Positions 33,283 through 41,768 are shown, counted from the first letter of the stretch. The stretch is 64,000 nucleotides of DNA from an uncultured Fluviicola sp. (GCF_902168135.1 NZ_CABHOL010000017.1:62001-126000); one strand, 5' to 3'. Translations and numbers: made by a program. Notes: generated by a model from the letters alone, not told the origin.

Positions 33283-33930
33283 GTGGAAGTAAAACCAACC
33301 AAAAAGGAAAAGTATATCAGGCAGTTGAAACCCTACTTACCAAGTGGTTTCGAGGAAATGGTGGCAGATTTATTACTCAGTCATCCGGTACGCTTTGCCA
33401 TTACGAATCCGAGGGCTACTAAACTCGGAGATTACCGTGCACCCATGCAGGGCGAGACTTTTCACCGTATTTCCGTTAATGGAAATTTGAATCCTTACAA
33501 TTTCCTGATCACTACCCTTCATGAGTTTGCCCATTTGCGTACATTCATTCAGTTTGGTTTTAGAATCAAACCACACGGGGAAGAATGGAAATCCGAATTC
33601 CGGAAATTATTGTGGCCTGCAATCCAAACAGGGCTGCTCCCAAAAGATATTGAGATCGCTTTAATGACGAGTCTCACCAATATGAAAGCTTCTTCATGTA
33701 CAGATACACAGTTGTCACGAGTTTTGAGACAATACGATAAGCGGGAAGGCGGGGAGATTATTCTTGAAGAGATTCCAAAAAATGCTACTTTTGTTTTGCA
33801 GGGAAAAACCTTTGTAAAAGGGGAGTTGAGGCGTACCCGCTTTTTGTGTACGGAAGTACCTTCGAAGCGCCAGTTCTTGATTCATTCACTTGCTACTGTT
33901 CAACTTTTAGAAAACATACATGAAAGATAA
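33283..33930 (+). CDS. SprT-like zinc metalloprotease-domain protein
   Basis: 215 aa from the GTG at 33283. The frame is open from an ATG at 33232, but that places the start upstream of the likely promoter box and adds residues unlike the family. The zinc site is TLHEFAHLRTFI (HExxH) with a downstream His in KPHGEEWKSEF, and the N-terminal pattern ATKLGDYRAP is typical of bacterial SprT-like proteins. The C-terminal part (about 150-215) is a small beta domain (GKTFVKGELRRTRFLC). Role unknown; eukaryotic relatives degrade DNA-protein crosslinks. It overlaps the mannose-1-phosphate guanylyltransferase gene by 11 bp. Confidence 0.82.
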   Translation: MEVKPTKKEKYIRQLKPYLPSGFEEMVADLLLSHPVRFAITNPRATKLGDYRAPMQGETFHRISVNGNLNPYNFLITTLHEFAHLRTFIQFGFRIKPHGEEWKSEFRKLLWPAIQTGLLPKDIEIALMTSLTNMKASSCTDTQLSRVLRQYDKREGGEIILEEIPKNATFVLQGKTFVKGELRRTRFLCTEVPSKRQFLIHSLATVQLLENIHER

Positions 33931-35008
33931 TTACTGCGTGATTATGGCCGGCGGAATCGGAAGTCGTTTCTGGCCGATGTCAACTGTTCAGCGACCAAAG
34001 CAATTCTTAGATGTTCTTGGAATAGGAAAATCCCTGTTGCGAATGACTTTTGAACGTTTACTGCACATTGCACCGGCTGAGAATATTTATATCGTAACCA
34101 ACGCGAATTATTTTTCTTTGGTAAAAGAACAGCTTCCTGAGTTAAGTGACGGGCAGATCCTCACCGAACCGGAGAGAAAAAATACAGCTCCCTGCATTAC
34201 TTATGCGGCAGCTAAAATCCATGCCATTAATCCGAACGCAACTTTGGTTGTGGCTCCTTCCGATCACTTGATCCTGAAAGAGGATAAATTCACGGAGATC
34301 GTAAATACTGCGATTGCAACGGCAAATAAGGAAGACCGTTTGGTGACTTTGGGTATCAAACCAACACGACCTGATACCGGGTATGGCTACATCGAATTTA
34401 TTGAAGACGGAGATATCCTTCCCGGACAAGTAAAAGATGTGAAGCATTTTACTGAAAAACCGAACCGTGAACTGGCAGAGATTTTCCTGAGAAGCGGAAA
34501 TTATTACTGGAATTCCGGGATTTTCATCTGGCGTGCAAAAACCATCTTGAATGCATTGGAGAAATTCAAGCCGGAGTTGTACCATTTGTTTACCGATGAA
34601 TCTCATAAATACAACACCCCGGAAGAACAGGCATATGTAAATGCTTCTTTTGCTGCCTGCGAAGACATTTCGATTGATTTTGCAGTAATGGAAAATGCGA
34701 AGAATGTGGATGTGGTTTTGTCTAATTTCGATTGGTCGGATTTAGGGACCTGGGGAAGTTTGTACTCACACCTTGAAAAGGATTACAACGGAAATGCAGT
34801 TATCGGAGATCACGTTCACATGATCAATTCGGAGAATTGCATTGTAAACCTTCCGAACAACAAGTTGGCTTTGATCCAGGGACTGGAAGGATATATCATC
34901 GTTGAGTCGGATAATATGCTGATGATCCTGAACCAGCACGACGAACAGAATTTGAAGAAATACATGGCTCCGATGGAAGAAACGAGCCCGGAATTCTTCC
35001 CAAAATAA
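33920..35008 (+). CDS. Mannose-1-phosphate guanylyltransferase
   Basis: 362 aa, single-domain form. It makes GDP-mannose from mannose-1-phosphate and GTP. Motifs: VIMAGGIGSRFWPMS (nucleotide-binding), RPKQFLD, TEPERKNTAPCITYAA, VVAPSDHLI, FTEKPN, YYWNSGIFIW and SIDFAVMENA. The C-terminal left-handed beta-helix-like region (about 275-345) fits the ManC/RfbM group; no phosphomannose isomerase domain is fused. It is translated from within the SprT-like gene and ends before the terminator at 35132-35152. Confidence 0.94.
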   Translation: MKDNYCVIMAGGIGSRFWPMSTVQRPKQFLDVLGIGKSLLRMTFERLLHIAPAENIYIVTNANYFSLVKEQLPELSDGQILTEPERKNTAPCITYAAAKIHAINPNATLVVAPSDHLILKEDKFTEIVNTAIATANKEDRLVTLGIKPTRPDTGYGYIEFIEDGDILPGQVKDVKHFTEKPNRELAEIFLRSGNYYWNSGIFIWRAKTILNALEKFKPELYHLFTDESHKYNTPEEQAYVNASFAACEDISIDFAVMENAKNVDVVLSNFDWSDLGTWGSLYSHLEKDYNGNAVIGDHVHMINSENCIVNLPNNKLALIQGLEGYIIVESDNMLMILNQHDEQNLKKYMAPMEETSPEFFPK

Positions 35009-35131
35009 TAAGAAAAAACACATAGAAACAGAGGTCACATAGTCTGATTATCCTTATATTATCATAAATTCTATTCGGTAATAAAAATTAACTATGTGCT
35101 TTATTTGTTCTATGTGGTTCAAATAAAAAAA

Positions 35132-35152
35132 GGATTGTCCAAAAGACAATCC
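35132..35152. terminator. Bidirectional terminator
   Basis: 8-bp stem GGATTGTC / GACAATCC with a CAAAA loop, flanked by AAAAAAA on the left and CTTTT on the right. It lies between the convergent mannose-1-phosphate guanylyltransferase and plug-domain genes. Confidence 0.8.
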
Positions 35153-35174
35153 CTTTTGCTGTAAAGGTTGGTTT

Positions 35175-35882
35175 TTACGGTCTGTTATTGTATTCGCGTA
35201 ATAGATCGAAGTAGCTTAAAGTTTCCATCACAACAACACCGCCTGTTGTATCTCCGTATTTTGCTGGGATTGCTCCGGTATAAACCATGATATAACCCAG
35301 GGCCGCACTTGGTACATTTTGTACATCGGTCATTTTTACCCCGTCGATGTAGTTGATCACATCGCCTTTGCGCGCTCCACGAAAAATCAATTCGCCATCG
35401 TCTGTTAATTTCACGTCAGAAGAAATTGCAGCAACCATTTGTTTGGCATCGAATTTTACCGGCATGTGTTTGATGTCCTTGGCTACCAATTTGGTTTCAG
35501 GAGCAACGCCTTTCGTTAACCTGTAAATGGGTTCTGAAATTACGATTTCCGGAATTTCAGTAGCATTTGCCTGGGCAACCAGTCCGTTATCCCCGAAACC
35601 GTCGGGAGATACTTCTACCATTTGTTTGGAATAAGTTGTATCTCCTTCGTAGATAAAGTAAACCCGGTAACTTCCGGCAGGAACAGCTGAGATTCTAAAA
35701 CGACCGTCTTCGTCAGTTACTGCTTTGAATAGTTGATCTCCTCGTGAGGTTACTGCATAAGCTCCGAAAATTCCTTCTTTCTTATTCGGTGTTGTAAATG
35801 TCCCGATGATATCGCCGAATGTGTTTTGAGCGAAAGTTATTCCTGTCAGGAATAAAGTTGCGATAAATGTGATTGTTTTCAT
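35175..35882 (-). CDS. Secreted CarboxypepD_reg plus TonB-plug protein without beta-barrel
   Basis: 235 aa. Signal peptide (KTITFIATLFLTGITFAQ), then a carboxypeptidase-regulatory-like domain (about 25-110; TDEDGRFRISAVPAGSYRVY), then a plug-like domain (about 135-225): MPVKFDAKQMVAAISSDVKL, FRGARKGDVINYIDGVKM and IMVYTGAIPAKYGDTTGGVV. These are the first two domains of SusC/TonB-receptor proteins, but the reading frame stops normally where the outer-membrane barrel of about 600 residues should begin, and no barrel sequence follows. So it is either a stand-alone plug protein or an old truncation. Terminator hairpins lie on both sides. Confidence 0.82.
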   Translation of the reverse strand: MKTITFIATLFLTGITFAQNTFGDIIGTFTTPNKKEGIFGAYAVTSRGDQLFKAVTDEDGRFRISAVPAGSYRVYFIYEGDTTYSKQMVEVSPDGFGDNGLVAQANATEIPEIVISEPIYRLTKGVAPETKLVAKDIKHMPVKFDAKQMVAAISSDVKLTDDGELIFRGARKGDVINYIDGVKMTDVQNVPSAALGYIMVYTGAIPAKYGDTTGGVVVMETLSYFDLLREYNNRP

Positions 35883-35967
35883 GATCTGAATTTTTTAATT
35901 GATTTCTATAGAGATGTCCATCAATTAGAAATTCCATAAATCCACATGAAAAAAGTTATAAAAAACA

Positions 35968-35995
35968 GTGGGCATGCGATTAATCGCATGCCCAC
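35968..35995. terminator. Strong terminator after the NifU-like gene
   Basis: Perfect 14-bp palindrome, GTGGGCATGCGATT paired with its complement, followed by TTTTTT on both strands at short distance. It ends 25 bp past the stop codon of the NifU-like gene. Confidence 0.85.
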
Positions 35996-36019
35996 CAGAT
36001 TGTTTTTTGAAATGATTGA

Positions 36020-36625
36020 TTACAAAGATTCAGCCACCACCTCTTTTACATCCGGTAAGTGCTGTTTCAATAAATTCTCGATTCCGCCTTTCAGGGTTGC
36101 TGTACTGGAAGGACATCCGGAGCATGCACCGCGAAGCGCAACAGTAACCGTTCCCTCTTCGAATCCTACAAAGTCGATTGCGCCTCCATCGCCTTCAACT
36201 GCCGGACGAACGTATTCATCCAACAAAGCACGAATTGCATCATCGTATTCGGACGGAGCATATTCTTTTAACGGTTTTGTTTCATCTGCATCTGCTGGTT
36301 TGGATTTTGCAACCGGCATTTGAATTAAAATATCTTTTCCTTCAACGATCCAATTTTTGATGAATTCGCGTAACTCCATGGTTACGAAATCCCAGGAAAT
36401 AGTGTCGTTCTTAGCAATAGTAACAAAGTTTGCTGTGATGAAAACCGTTTTCACGAATGGAAAATGGAATAATTCTTCCGCCAGAGGAGAATAATTTTTT
36501 GCGTCTGCACCTGAATGAAATTCAACCGACTCACCGTTGATTAGCAAATATTTATTTGCCACGAATTTCATTGTGTTTGGATTAGGAGTCATTTCGACGT
36601 ATACTGTAACAGGAACTGATGTCAT
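36020..36625 (-). CDS. NifU-family iron-sulfur scaffold/carrier protein (Nfu type)
   Basis: 201 aa. The N-terminal Nfu_N domain (about 1-90; EMTPNPNTMKFVANKYLL) and the C-terminal NifU-like domain (about 120-201; EYVRPAVEGDGGAIDFVGFE) are joined by a short linker. The cluster-binding CxxC is intact in RGACSGCPSSTATLKGGIEN. Nfu proteins carry 4Fe-4S clusters to apo-enzymes. Transcription probably starts from the repeat-borne TATCTTTG box at 36652-36659. No other iron-sulfur genes are adjacent. Confidence 0.93.
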   Translation of the reverse strand: MTSVPVTVYVEMTPNPNTMKFVANKYLLINGESVEFHSGADAKNYSPLAEELFHFPFVKTVFITANFVTIAKNDTISWDFVTMELREFIKNWIVEGKDILIQMPVAKSKPADADETKPLKEYAPSEYDDAIRALLDEYVRPAVEGDGGAIDFVGFEEGTVTVALRGACSGCPSSTATLKGGIENLLKQHLPDVKEVVAESL

Positions 36626-36651
36626 GATGTTTGTCTGTTTATTTTAAAGTA

Positions 36652-36683
36652 CAAAGATAGCACTATAATTACGAATTACGAAT
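36652..36683 (-). repeat. 32-bp repeat containing a -7 promoter box, upstream of the NifU-like gene
   Basis: Minus-strand copy of the element at 13326-13357, differing at one base. On this strand it reads from AATTCGTAATT units into TATCTTTG (36659-36652), which ends 26 bp before the NifU-like ATG. Further AATTACG units extend to about 36700. The rest of the 167-bp gap shows nothing else. Confidence 0.65.
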
Positions 36684-36792
36684 GCCGAATTACGAATGAG
36701 AAAACTGAAAATGAGTAACGATTGGAATCATATTTGTTTAGTGGACTGGATTTAAAAGCTCATTGAGCGGAGTCGAAATGCCTTTTCAATTA

Positions 36793-37668
36793 TCAATTAT
36801 CTGCCGGTTCTACGTGTACCAAGACATCTTCTATTTCCGGAATTTTGTCCATCAGGTGTTTTTTTAGGTTGTGGGCAATGGTGTGGCCTTCGTGTACGCT
36901 CAGGTTTCCGTTCACATGGATATGTAGATCAACCCAATAGCGCATCCCTGATTTTCGGACCAGGCATTTTTCCGTATCAATAATCCCGGTAACTTCTTTT
37001 GATTTTTCACGGATTACGAGTATGAAATCGTCGTAAAGATGTTCATCCATAATTTCGCCCAGTGCAGGACGGAAAATTTTGTAGGCATTGTACAAAATGA
37101 TAGTGGAAGCTATCAGAGCCGCCCAGTCATCAGCCTGGGCCCAGGAATCACCTTTATAAACTGCAATGGCAATTCCTACAAATGCACAGGCAGAAGTAAT
37201 GGCGTCGCTGCGGTGATGCCAGGCATCCGCTTTCAGGGAGGTGCTTCCGACTTCTTCCCCGGATTTGGAAACGAAACGAAAGAAAAGTTCTTTGGTTAGA
37301 ATAACGCCTCCAATGAACCAAAGGGTGTAAGATGCCGGAGCTTTGTGAGGTGTTTGAATATTGTGGATACTTTCAATAATGATCAATGTTGCTGAAGCAA
37401 CCAGGAATCCAACTACAACGAAGGTGATCAGGGGTTCAACTTTTCCATGTCCGTAAGGATGGTTTTCGTCCGGCGGACGTTTGGCATAACGGAATCCCAC
37501 AATGACCAGGGCAGATGCAAATACATCTCCGGTTGATTCGATGGCATCGGCAATTAAAGCATAAGAGTTCCCGAAATACCCGACAAGTGCTTTCACCACG
37601 GCCATAACGAAATTGCCGATTAAACTGAACCAGGCAGTTTTTTCTGCTTTTTCATGATTAACACTCAT
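36793..37668 (-). CDS. Cation diffusion facilitator (CDF) metal exporter
   Basis: 291 aa. Six hydrophobic segments carry the CDF metal-site residues: ALIADAIESTGDVFASALVI (helix 2, with the conserved Asp positions) and LKADAWHHRSDAITS (helix 5, HxxxD). Typical PPDENHPYGHGKVEPLITF lies between. A cytoplasmic ferredoxin-like C-terminal domain (about 205-291) has VDLHIHVNGNLSVHEGHTIA. The family exports Zn, Co, Cd, Fe or Mn by proton exchange. Its ATG overlaps the stop of the Fur-family gene by 4 bp, so regulator and exporter form one operon, suggesting Zn or a related ion. Confidence 0.93.
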   Translation of the reverse strand: MSVNHEKAEKTAWFSLIGNFVMAVVKALVGYFGNSYALIADAIESTGDVFASALVIVGFRYAKRPPDENHPYGHGKVEPLITFVVVGFLVASATLIIIESIHNIQTPHKAPASYTLWFIGGVILTKELFFRFVSKSGEEVGSTSLKADAWHHRSDAITSACAFVGIAIAVYKGDSWAQADDWAALIASTIILYNAYKIFRPALGEIMDEHLYDDFILVIREKSKEVTGIIDTEKCLVRKSGMRYWVDLHIHVNGNLSVHEGHTIAHNLKKHLMDKIPEIEDVLVHVEPADN

Positions 37669-38060
37669 TTTTGGGTGTCTTGACAGTTTTTACAAATTCC
37701 GGAGATCGTAAAAAAGGTCTCTTCAGCCTGAAATCCTTCAGGTAGTGAAAAGGATGGGATTACCTGGTCCAAACAAGTTAACTCACTGCAAATTCTGCAG
37801 CTAAAATGAATGTGTTCGTGATCATGGTCGTGTTTGTGGTTGCACGAAGAACATGCTGCATAATTCACCACGCCGTTTACATTGACAATTTTGTGGATCA
37901 AGCCATCATCCAACAAACGGTCCAATACCCGGTAAATCGTTACCCGATCACACAAACCGTTCAATTTGTGTTGAATAGCAGGTTGAGACAACGCCACGTT
38001 TGAGTCATTAATGAGTTCCAGGATAGCACTTCTGGCTGCTGTGTTTCTTGTTGTCTTCAT
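37665..38060 (-). CDS. Fur-family transcriptional regulator (Zur-like)
   Basis: 131 aa from the ATG at 38058-38060; a longer frame to 38111 runs upstream through the probable promoter and is rejected. It has an N-terminal winged helix (LSQPAIQHKLNGLCDRVTIY, then RVLDRLLDDGLIHKI) and a C-terminal metal domain with CSSCNHKHDHDHEHIHFSCR, a further CxxC-like pair in CRICSELTC, and a C-terminal CKNCQ. The His-rich stretch is the metal sensor region. Co-transcription with a CDF exporter and divergence from an HYC_CC_PP-like gene, TonB receptor and HMA gene suggest control of a heavy-metal regulon. Confidence 0.9.
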   Translation of the reverse strand: MKTTRNTAARSAILELINDSNVALSQPAIQHKLNGLCDRVTIYRVLDRLLDDGLIHKIVNVNGVVNYAACSSCNHKHDHDHEHIHFSCRICSELTCLDQVIPSFSLPEGFQAEETFFTISGICKNCQDTQK

Positions 38061-38077
38061 ATTGGATTTACCGGTAA

Positions 38078-38085
38078 CAAAAGTA
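38078..38085 (-). promoter_or_regulatory. Probable -7 box of the Fur-family / CDF operon
   Basis: On the minus strand TACTTTTG matches TAnnTTTG and ends 17 bp before the Fur-family ATG. A TTG lies 23 bp upstream, slightly longer than the usual 20. Confidence 0.5.
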
Positions 38086-38152
38086 CGAAGTTTAATCAGT
38101 TGGCATTTCAAGTTACTTGTTTTTTATGAATTTATGCGAACTTCTTTTTTTG

Positions 38153-38160
38153 TATTTTTG
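38153..38160 (+). promoter_or_regulatory. Probable -7 box of the HYC_CC_PP-like gene
   Basis: TATTTTTG matches TAnnTTTG and ends 6 nt before the ATG at 38167, implying a very short or absent leader. It shares the 106-bp divergent region with the Fur-family promoter, so a single regulator site could control both. Confidence 0.4.
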
Positions 38161-38166
38161 GTTCCG

Positions 38167-38607
38167 ATGAAGCGGATTTTGCAAATAAGTATGATTGTTG
38201 TGGTACTGATGGGAACCATCGGTATTCCTTTCTATCAACACACTTGTCTGCATGAAAACCGCGTGATGCAGTCCGTTTTTGTTCCTTCGAATGAATGTTC
38301 GGAAGAACATATGAAGACCGAACAACCGGATTGTTGTTCAACAGTGCAGGCGAGCGCTTCCGACAAGGAAACAATCTCAGATAATTGCTGCCTGGATGAG
38401 GTTTCAAACTGGCAGTTTTCCTTTTTCTTCTTCCAGGACGTTCACCCGATCTTTACTGAGACATTGGAAGAAATTTCCATTCTTTCCTTTTTCACTCATT
38501 TTGAAGTCCTTTGGAGCAATGAAGACACGCAATTGTTTTCCGGATCCGATCCGCCCGCTCTAACCGGTCTCGAACGATTAACTCATTTGTGTATTTGGCG
38601 TCTGTGA
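38167..38607 (+). CDS. HYC_CC_PP-like small secreted Cys-rich protein
   Basis: 146 aa from the ATG at 38167. The frame opens earlier at 38011, but that part is antisense to the Fur-family gene and precedes the promoter box. A signal-anchor-like N-terminus (KRILQISMIVVVLMGTIGIP) is followed by Cys/His pairs: QHTC, NECSEEH, PDCCS and DNCCLDEV. This resembles the HYC_CC_PP family found beside TonB receptors and HMA proteins in Bacteroidota. The C-terminal part has a second hydrophobic patch. It is 50 bp upstream of the TonB receptor gene. A periplasmic metal-binding role is inference. Confidence 0.7.
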   Translation: MKRILQISMIVVVLMGTIGIPFYQHTCLHENRVMQSVFVPSNECSEEHMKTEQPDCCSTVQASASDKETISDNCCLDEVSNWQFSFFFFQDVHPIFTETLEEISILSFFTHFEVLWSNEDTQLFSGSDPPALTGLERLTHLCIWRL

Positions 38608-38657
38608 TTCCTTCCTTTTTGTTATAAAAAGTGAAGTAGAATTAAACGTTAAAAACA

Positions 38658-40874
38658 ATGAAGTATCTATTAATTGGTTTTTTCCTGTTTTTTCTTTCCT
38701 ATAGCCAAGCCCAGCTTCAGGGTATTGTATTTGGAATAAAAAATGGTGGAAAAACGCCGCTTAAACAAGCAAAAGTTATTTTAAGAAAGGCTCAAACCCA
38801 GGTTTATAGTGAAGAAAATGGACGATTTGAGCTTGTATTGCCTAAAGATCTGCCGGATGTTCTGGTGATTTCGGCTCCGGGATATGAGAGTGATTCTGTG
38901 ACTGTTACCAAAGATGACCGTTTTTCCGGATTGGAAATCATCCTTTTTGAAGTGGATGAATTGGATGAGGTGGTTGTTGAATTCAAACAGGACTCCAAAA
39001 ACTTTTCACGCTTAAAACCTTTGCAGGTTGAGAACCTTGGAGAAGGAGAATTTAAGAAAGCAGCCTGTTGTAATTTATCCGAGTCTTTTGAAACGAATGC
39101 AACAGTGGATGTCAATTTCACAGATGCAGTTTCCGGGGCAAAGAAAATCCAGTTATTGGGGCTGGATGGTGTTTACACACAATTGCAAATGGAAAATATC
39201 CCCTTCTTAACCGGTTTGGAAAGCAGTTTCGGTTTGAATTCCGTTCCGGGGACCTGGGTCGAATCAATCCAGATTACCAAAGGAACAGGTTCTGTTGTGA
39301 ATGGCTATGAATCCATGGCCGGACTGATCAACGTTGAATTCCGAAAACCGGAAACCATGCAGCGTCTTTTTATAAATGGTTATGGAAATTACCTGGGAAG
39401 GGCAGAGCTGAATGTCCATGGAGGACAGATCATCAACGATAAATGGAGCACGGGAACTTTTGCACACGTTTCCACCCTGCAAACCGAATGGGATTTTAAT
39501 AAGGATGGTTTTCGGGATGTGCCCCTTAGTAAGTCCGGGTCATTTATGAATCGTTGGAACTATGAAGGCAAGAAGTTCGAATCCAAATTCGGTGTCAATG
39601 CCTACTATGACCAAAGATTGGGTGGACAGCTTTATGGGGTTGCTAACAGGTACCGGGCCGAGACAACCAATCAGCATGCAGAGTTCTTTGCAAAAACCGG
39701 GTTCTTGTTCCCGAATAAACCTTATCACAGTTTGGGAATTGTTTACCAGTTCAAATATCATCAAGCAGATGGATTGTACGGTTTGAGAGGTTTTGGCGGA
39801 AGAGAACTACGCGGGTACGTGAATGCTATCTTTGACGGAATTTTCGGAACAACGGCCCATAAATACAAACTGGGACTTTCCGCTGTTGGACAAGATTTGC
39901 AGCAGCATATCGATTCAATGAATTTCAACCGCAATGTGATTACTCCGGGAGCATTTTTCGAATATACCTACACCGGAACACGTTTGGTTTTAGTAGCCGG
40001 AATGCGGGCAGATTATCAAACAGCATTCAGTGACCAGAAGGAAAAATTCCAATTCTCACCGCGCGTACATGCAAAATGGACCCTGGATGAATTTACAGAT
40101 TTGCGCGTAACAACCGGAAAATCCTGGCGACTTCCAACTCTCGTAATGGACAATTCTTCCCTGCTTGCTACATCCAAAGCGTGGATAGTAACCAATAGCA
40201 ATGAGCAGGAAGAAGTTTGGAACTCCGGATTGTCGGTGATGCGCAGTATGAGATGGTGGAATCGCGCGGCAAGTATTTCCGCTGATTTCTACCATGCCCG
40301 TTTTAACAAACAATTGATTATTGACAGAGAGCAGTCAACAGATTCTATTTTCTTTGGCTTCCAGCGAAATGTGTCCAGGAGCAGTACCTTCCAAACCGAA
40401 TTGAGCTTCATGCCGTGGAAAACGATCACTTTCCGTTTGGCTTATAAATTCCTGGAGGTAAAGGCAGATTATGCCGGAAGTTTGAGACAGCAGGTCATGA
40501 TTCCACAGCACCGTGGTTTATTTAATGTGGCTTTTGCAAGCAGAAATAAAAAATGGGAAGTGGATGGTACGATTTCTGTATACAGTCCGATGCGTCTGCC
40601 GGATGTTACTTTACCGGATGGTTCGCGTTTAACGAATGAGAAAAGTAAAGCGGTACCGGTTGGATTAGCTCAAATTACGCGTCATTTCAAACGCTGGGAT
40701 GTATATGTGGGTGGTGAGAACTTGTTTAACTTCAAACAAAAGAACCCGATCATTAGTGCGGATAATCCGTACGACCCGACTTTTGATGCAACCCGTGTTT
40801 GGGCTTCCGTAATGGGGACAGTGGTTTATGCAGGATTCAGATATGAAATCCAGCGGAAAAAAGAAAAGAAGTAA
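38658..40874 (+). CDS. TonB-dependent outer-membrane receptor (probable metal/metallophore uptake)
   Basis: 738 aa. Signal peptide (KYLLIGFFLFFLSYSQAQ), a CarboxypepD_reg domain (about 20-105), the plug (about 130-230; AVSGAKKIQLLGLDGVYTQL, ITKGTGSVVNGYESMAGLIN) and a beta-barrel to the C-terminus, which ends in VYAGFRYEIQ followed by a basic tail. An unusual pair of adjacent Cys (AACCNLSESFETN) precedes the plug; I recall it in receptors encoded with HMA-domain genes. Position between a Cys-rich secreted protein and an HMA protein supports copper, zinc or another heavy metal as the substrate. Confidence 0.92.
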   Translation: MKYLLIGFFLFFLSYSQAQLQGIVFGIKNGGKTPLKQAKVILRKAQTQVYSEENGRFELVLPKDLPDVLVISAPGYESDSVTVTKDDRFSGLEIILFEVDELDEVVVEFKQDSKNFSRLKPLQVENLGEGEFKKAACCNLSESFETNATVDVNFTDAVSGAKKIQLLGLDGVYTQLQMENIPFLTGLESSFGLNSVPGTWVESIQITKGTGSVVNGYESMAGLINVEFRKPETMQRLFINGYGNYLGRAELNVHGGQIINDKWSTGTFAHVSTLQTEWDFNKDGFRDVPLSKSGSFMNRWNYEGKKFESKFGVNAYYDQRLGGQLYGVANRYRAETTNQHAEFFAKTGFLFPNKPYHSLGIVYQFKYHQADGLYGLRGFGGRELRGYVNAIFDGIFGTTAHKYKLGLSAVGQDLQQHIDSMNFNRNVITPGAFFEYTYTGTRLVLVAGMRADYQTAFSDQKEKFQFSPRVHAKWTLDEFTDLRVTTGKSWRLPTLVMDNSSLLATSKAWIVTNSNEQEEVWNSGLSVMRSMRWWNRAASISADFYHARFNKQLIIDREQSTDSIFFGFQRNVSRSSTFQTELSFMPWKTITFRLAYKFLEVKADYAGSLRQQVMIPQHRGLFNVAFASRNKKWEVDGTISVYSPMRLPDVTLPDGSRLTNEKSKAVPVGLAQITRHFKRWDVYVGGENLFNFKQKNPIISADNPYDPTFDATRVWASVMGTVVYAGFRYEIQRKKEKK

Positions 40875-40899
40875 GTATTTAATTTAAAAATTAAAAGAG

Positions 40900-41259
40900 A
40901 TGAAAAATAGTTTGTTAATGTTAGCCCTTTTGTTTGTAAGCAGTTTCGCATTTAGTCAGAAACCCGCTGCAAAAACAGAGACAGTGGTGATCATGACCAG
41001 CGCTGAATGTGATGAGTGTAAAGAACGCATTGAAGGCGCGTTGAATTATACCAAAGGAGTGAAATTCGCAGAATTAGATGTACCGTCGCGAAAATTGACT
41101 GTAAAGTTCAAAAATGATGTGATTTCATTGGCGGAGATCAAAAAGCAAATTTCAGCGCTTGGGTACAATGCCGATGAAGTTTTGGCAGATCCCGTGGCTT
41201 TCGAGAAATTACCGGCTTGCTGTAAACCGGGTGGGATGGAACACATCCAGCACGATTAA
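40900..41259 (+). CDS. Secreted heavy-metal-associated (HMA) domain protein
   Basis: 119 aa. Signal peptide (KNSLLMLALLFVSSFAFSQ), then one HMA ferredoxin-like domain (about 27-90) with the metal-binding CxxC in TSAECDECKERIEGALN, and GVKFAELDVPSRKLTVKF as the central strands. The C-terminus adds a second possible site, LPACCKPGGMEHIQHD. In CopZ/MerP-like proteins the site reads MTCxxC; here SAECDEC. It would bind a soft metal in the periplasm and hand it on. It follows the TonB receptor by 25 bp and ends at a good terminator (41290-41319). Confidence 0.88.
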   Translation: MKNSLLMLALLFVSSFAFSQKPAAKTETVVIMTSAECDECKERIEGALNYTKGVKFAELDVPSRKLTVKFKNDVISLAEIKKQISALGYNADEVLADPVAFEKLPACCKPGGMEHIQHD

Positions 41260-41289
41260 CGATCGTTGACCCACTTTAGAATAAATATG

Positions 41290-41319
41290 AATCCTGGTTT
41301 CTTTCGTGGAACCGGGATT
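41290..41319 (+). terminator. Terminator of the metal uptake operon
   Basis: 10-bp stem AATCCTGGTT / AACCGGGATT (one T-G pair) with a 10-nt loop and a following run of seven T, 30 bp after the HMA gene. Confidence 0.8.
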
Positions 41320-41322
41320 TTT

Positions 41323-41694
41323 TTATCCCCCGATTTTTAAAGAACCACCGTCATTAAAGGAAAGAATAAACAAAATTATAATCAGTAAAGGCAGGGTTGT
41401 TTGTGCAAGATCTGTGAAAAGCAACCTGATATCCCCGGTTTTCACATGTTTTATAATGACAACAATGCTTGTCCATAGCCAGAATACTAAAACGGCAATT
41501 CCAGTTACAATGGCGTGACCAAGTATGTCTAAAAAGTCGTGTTGTATGACAAATGCGAGAATGAAGCTCATCATTGAACTTCCCAGGTAAACCATCAATA
41601 CAGGAAATAATAATTTATTTCCCGGTTGTTTGATCAGGCGATGGAACCAGGTGATGCATAAAACAAAAGCGATTAAGTTCAGGATGAGTGCCAT
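41323..41694 (-). CDS. Four-helix membrane protein, unknown function
   Basis: 123 aa. Hydrophobic segments at about 2-18, 27-49, 56-80 and 95-113 are separated by short loops, including HRLIKQPGNK and IIKHVKTGDIR. Small four-helix membrane proteins of this size are common in the phylum, but I recognise no family. It converges with the metal operon; the terminator at 41290-41319 lies between them. Real coding is supported by its membrane-like composition and clean ATG. Confidence 0.6.
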   Translation of the reverse strand: MALILNLIAFVLCITWFHRLIKQPGNKLLFPVLMVYLGSSMMSFILAFVIQHDFLDILGHAIVTGIAVLVFWLWTSIVVIIKHVKTGDIRLLFTDLAQTTLPLLIIILFILSFNDGGSLKIGG

Positions 41695-41768
41695 GACGTT
41701 TAATTAGTGTGATAAATATAATTCTAATTTCTTCTGTCAATAAGTTATATTCGTGGAAATAGAATTTG

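Noticed and set aside
38011-38166. Upstream extension of the HYC_CC_PP-like frame
   Set aside because: The first 52 codons overlap the Fur-family gene and promoter box; the ATG at 38167 gives a normal signal sequence.
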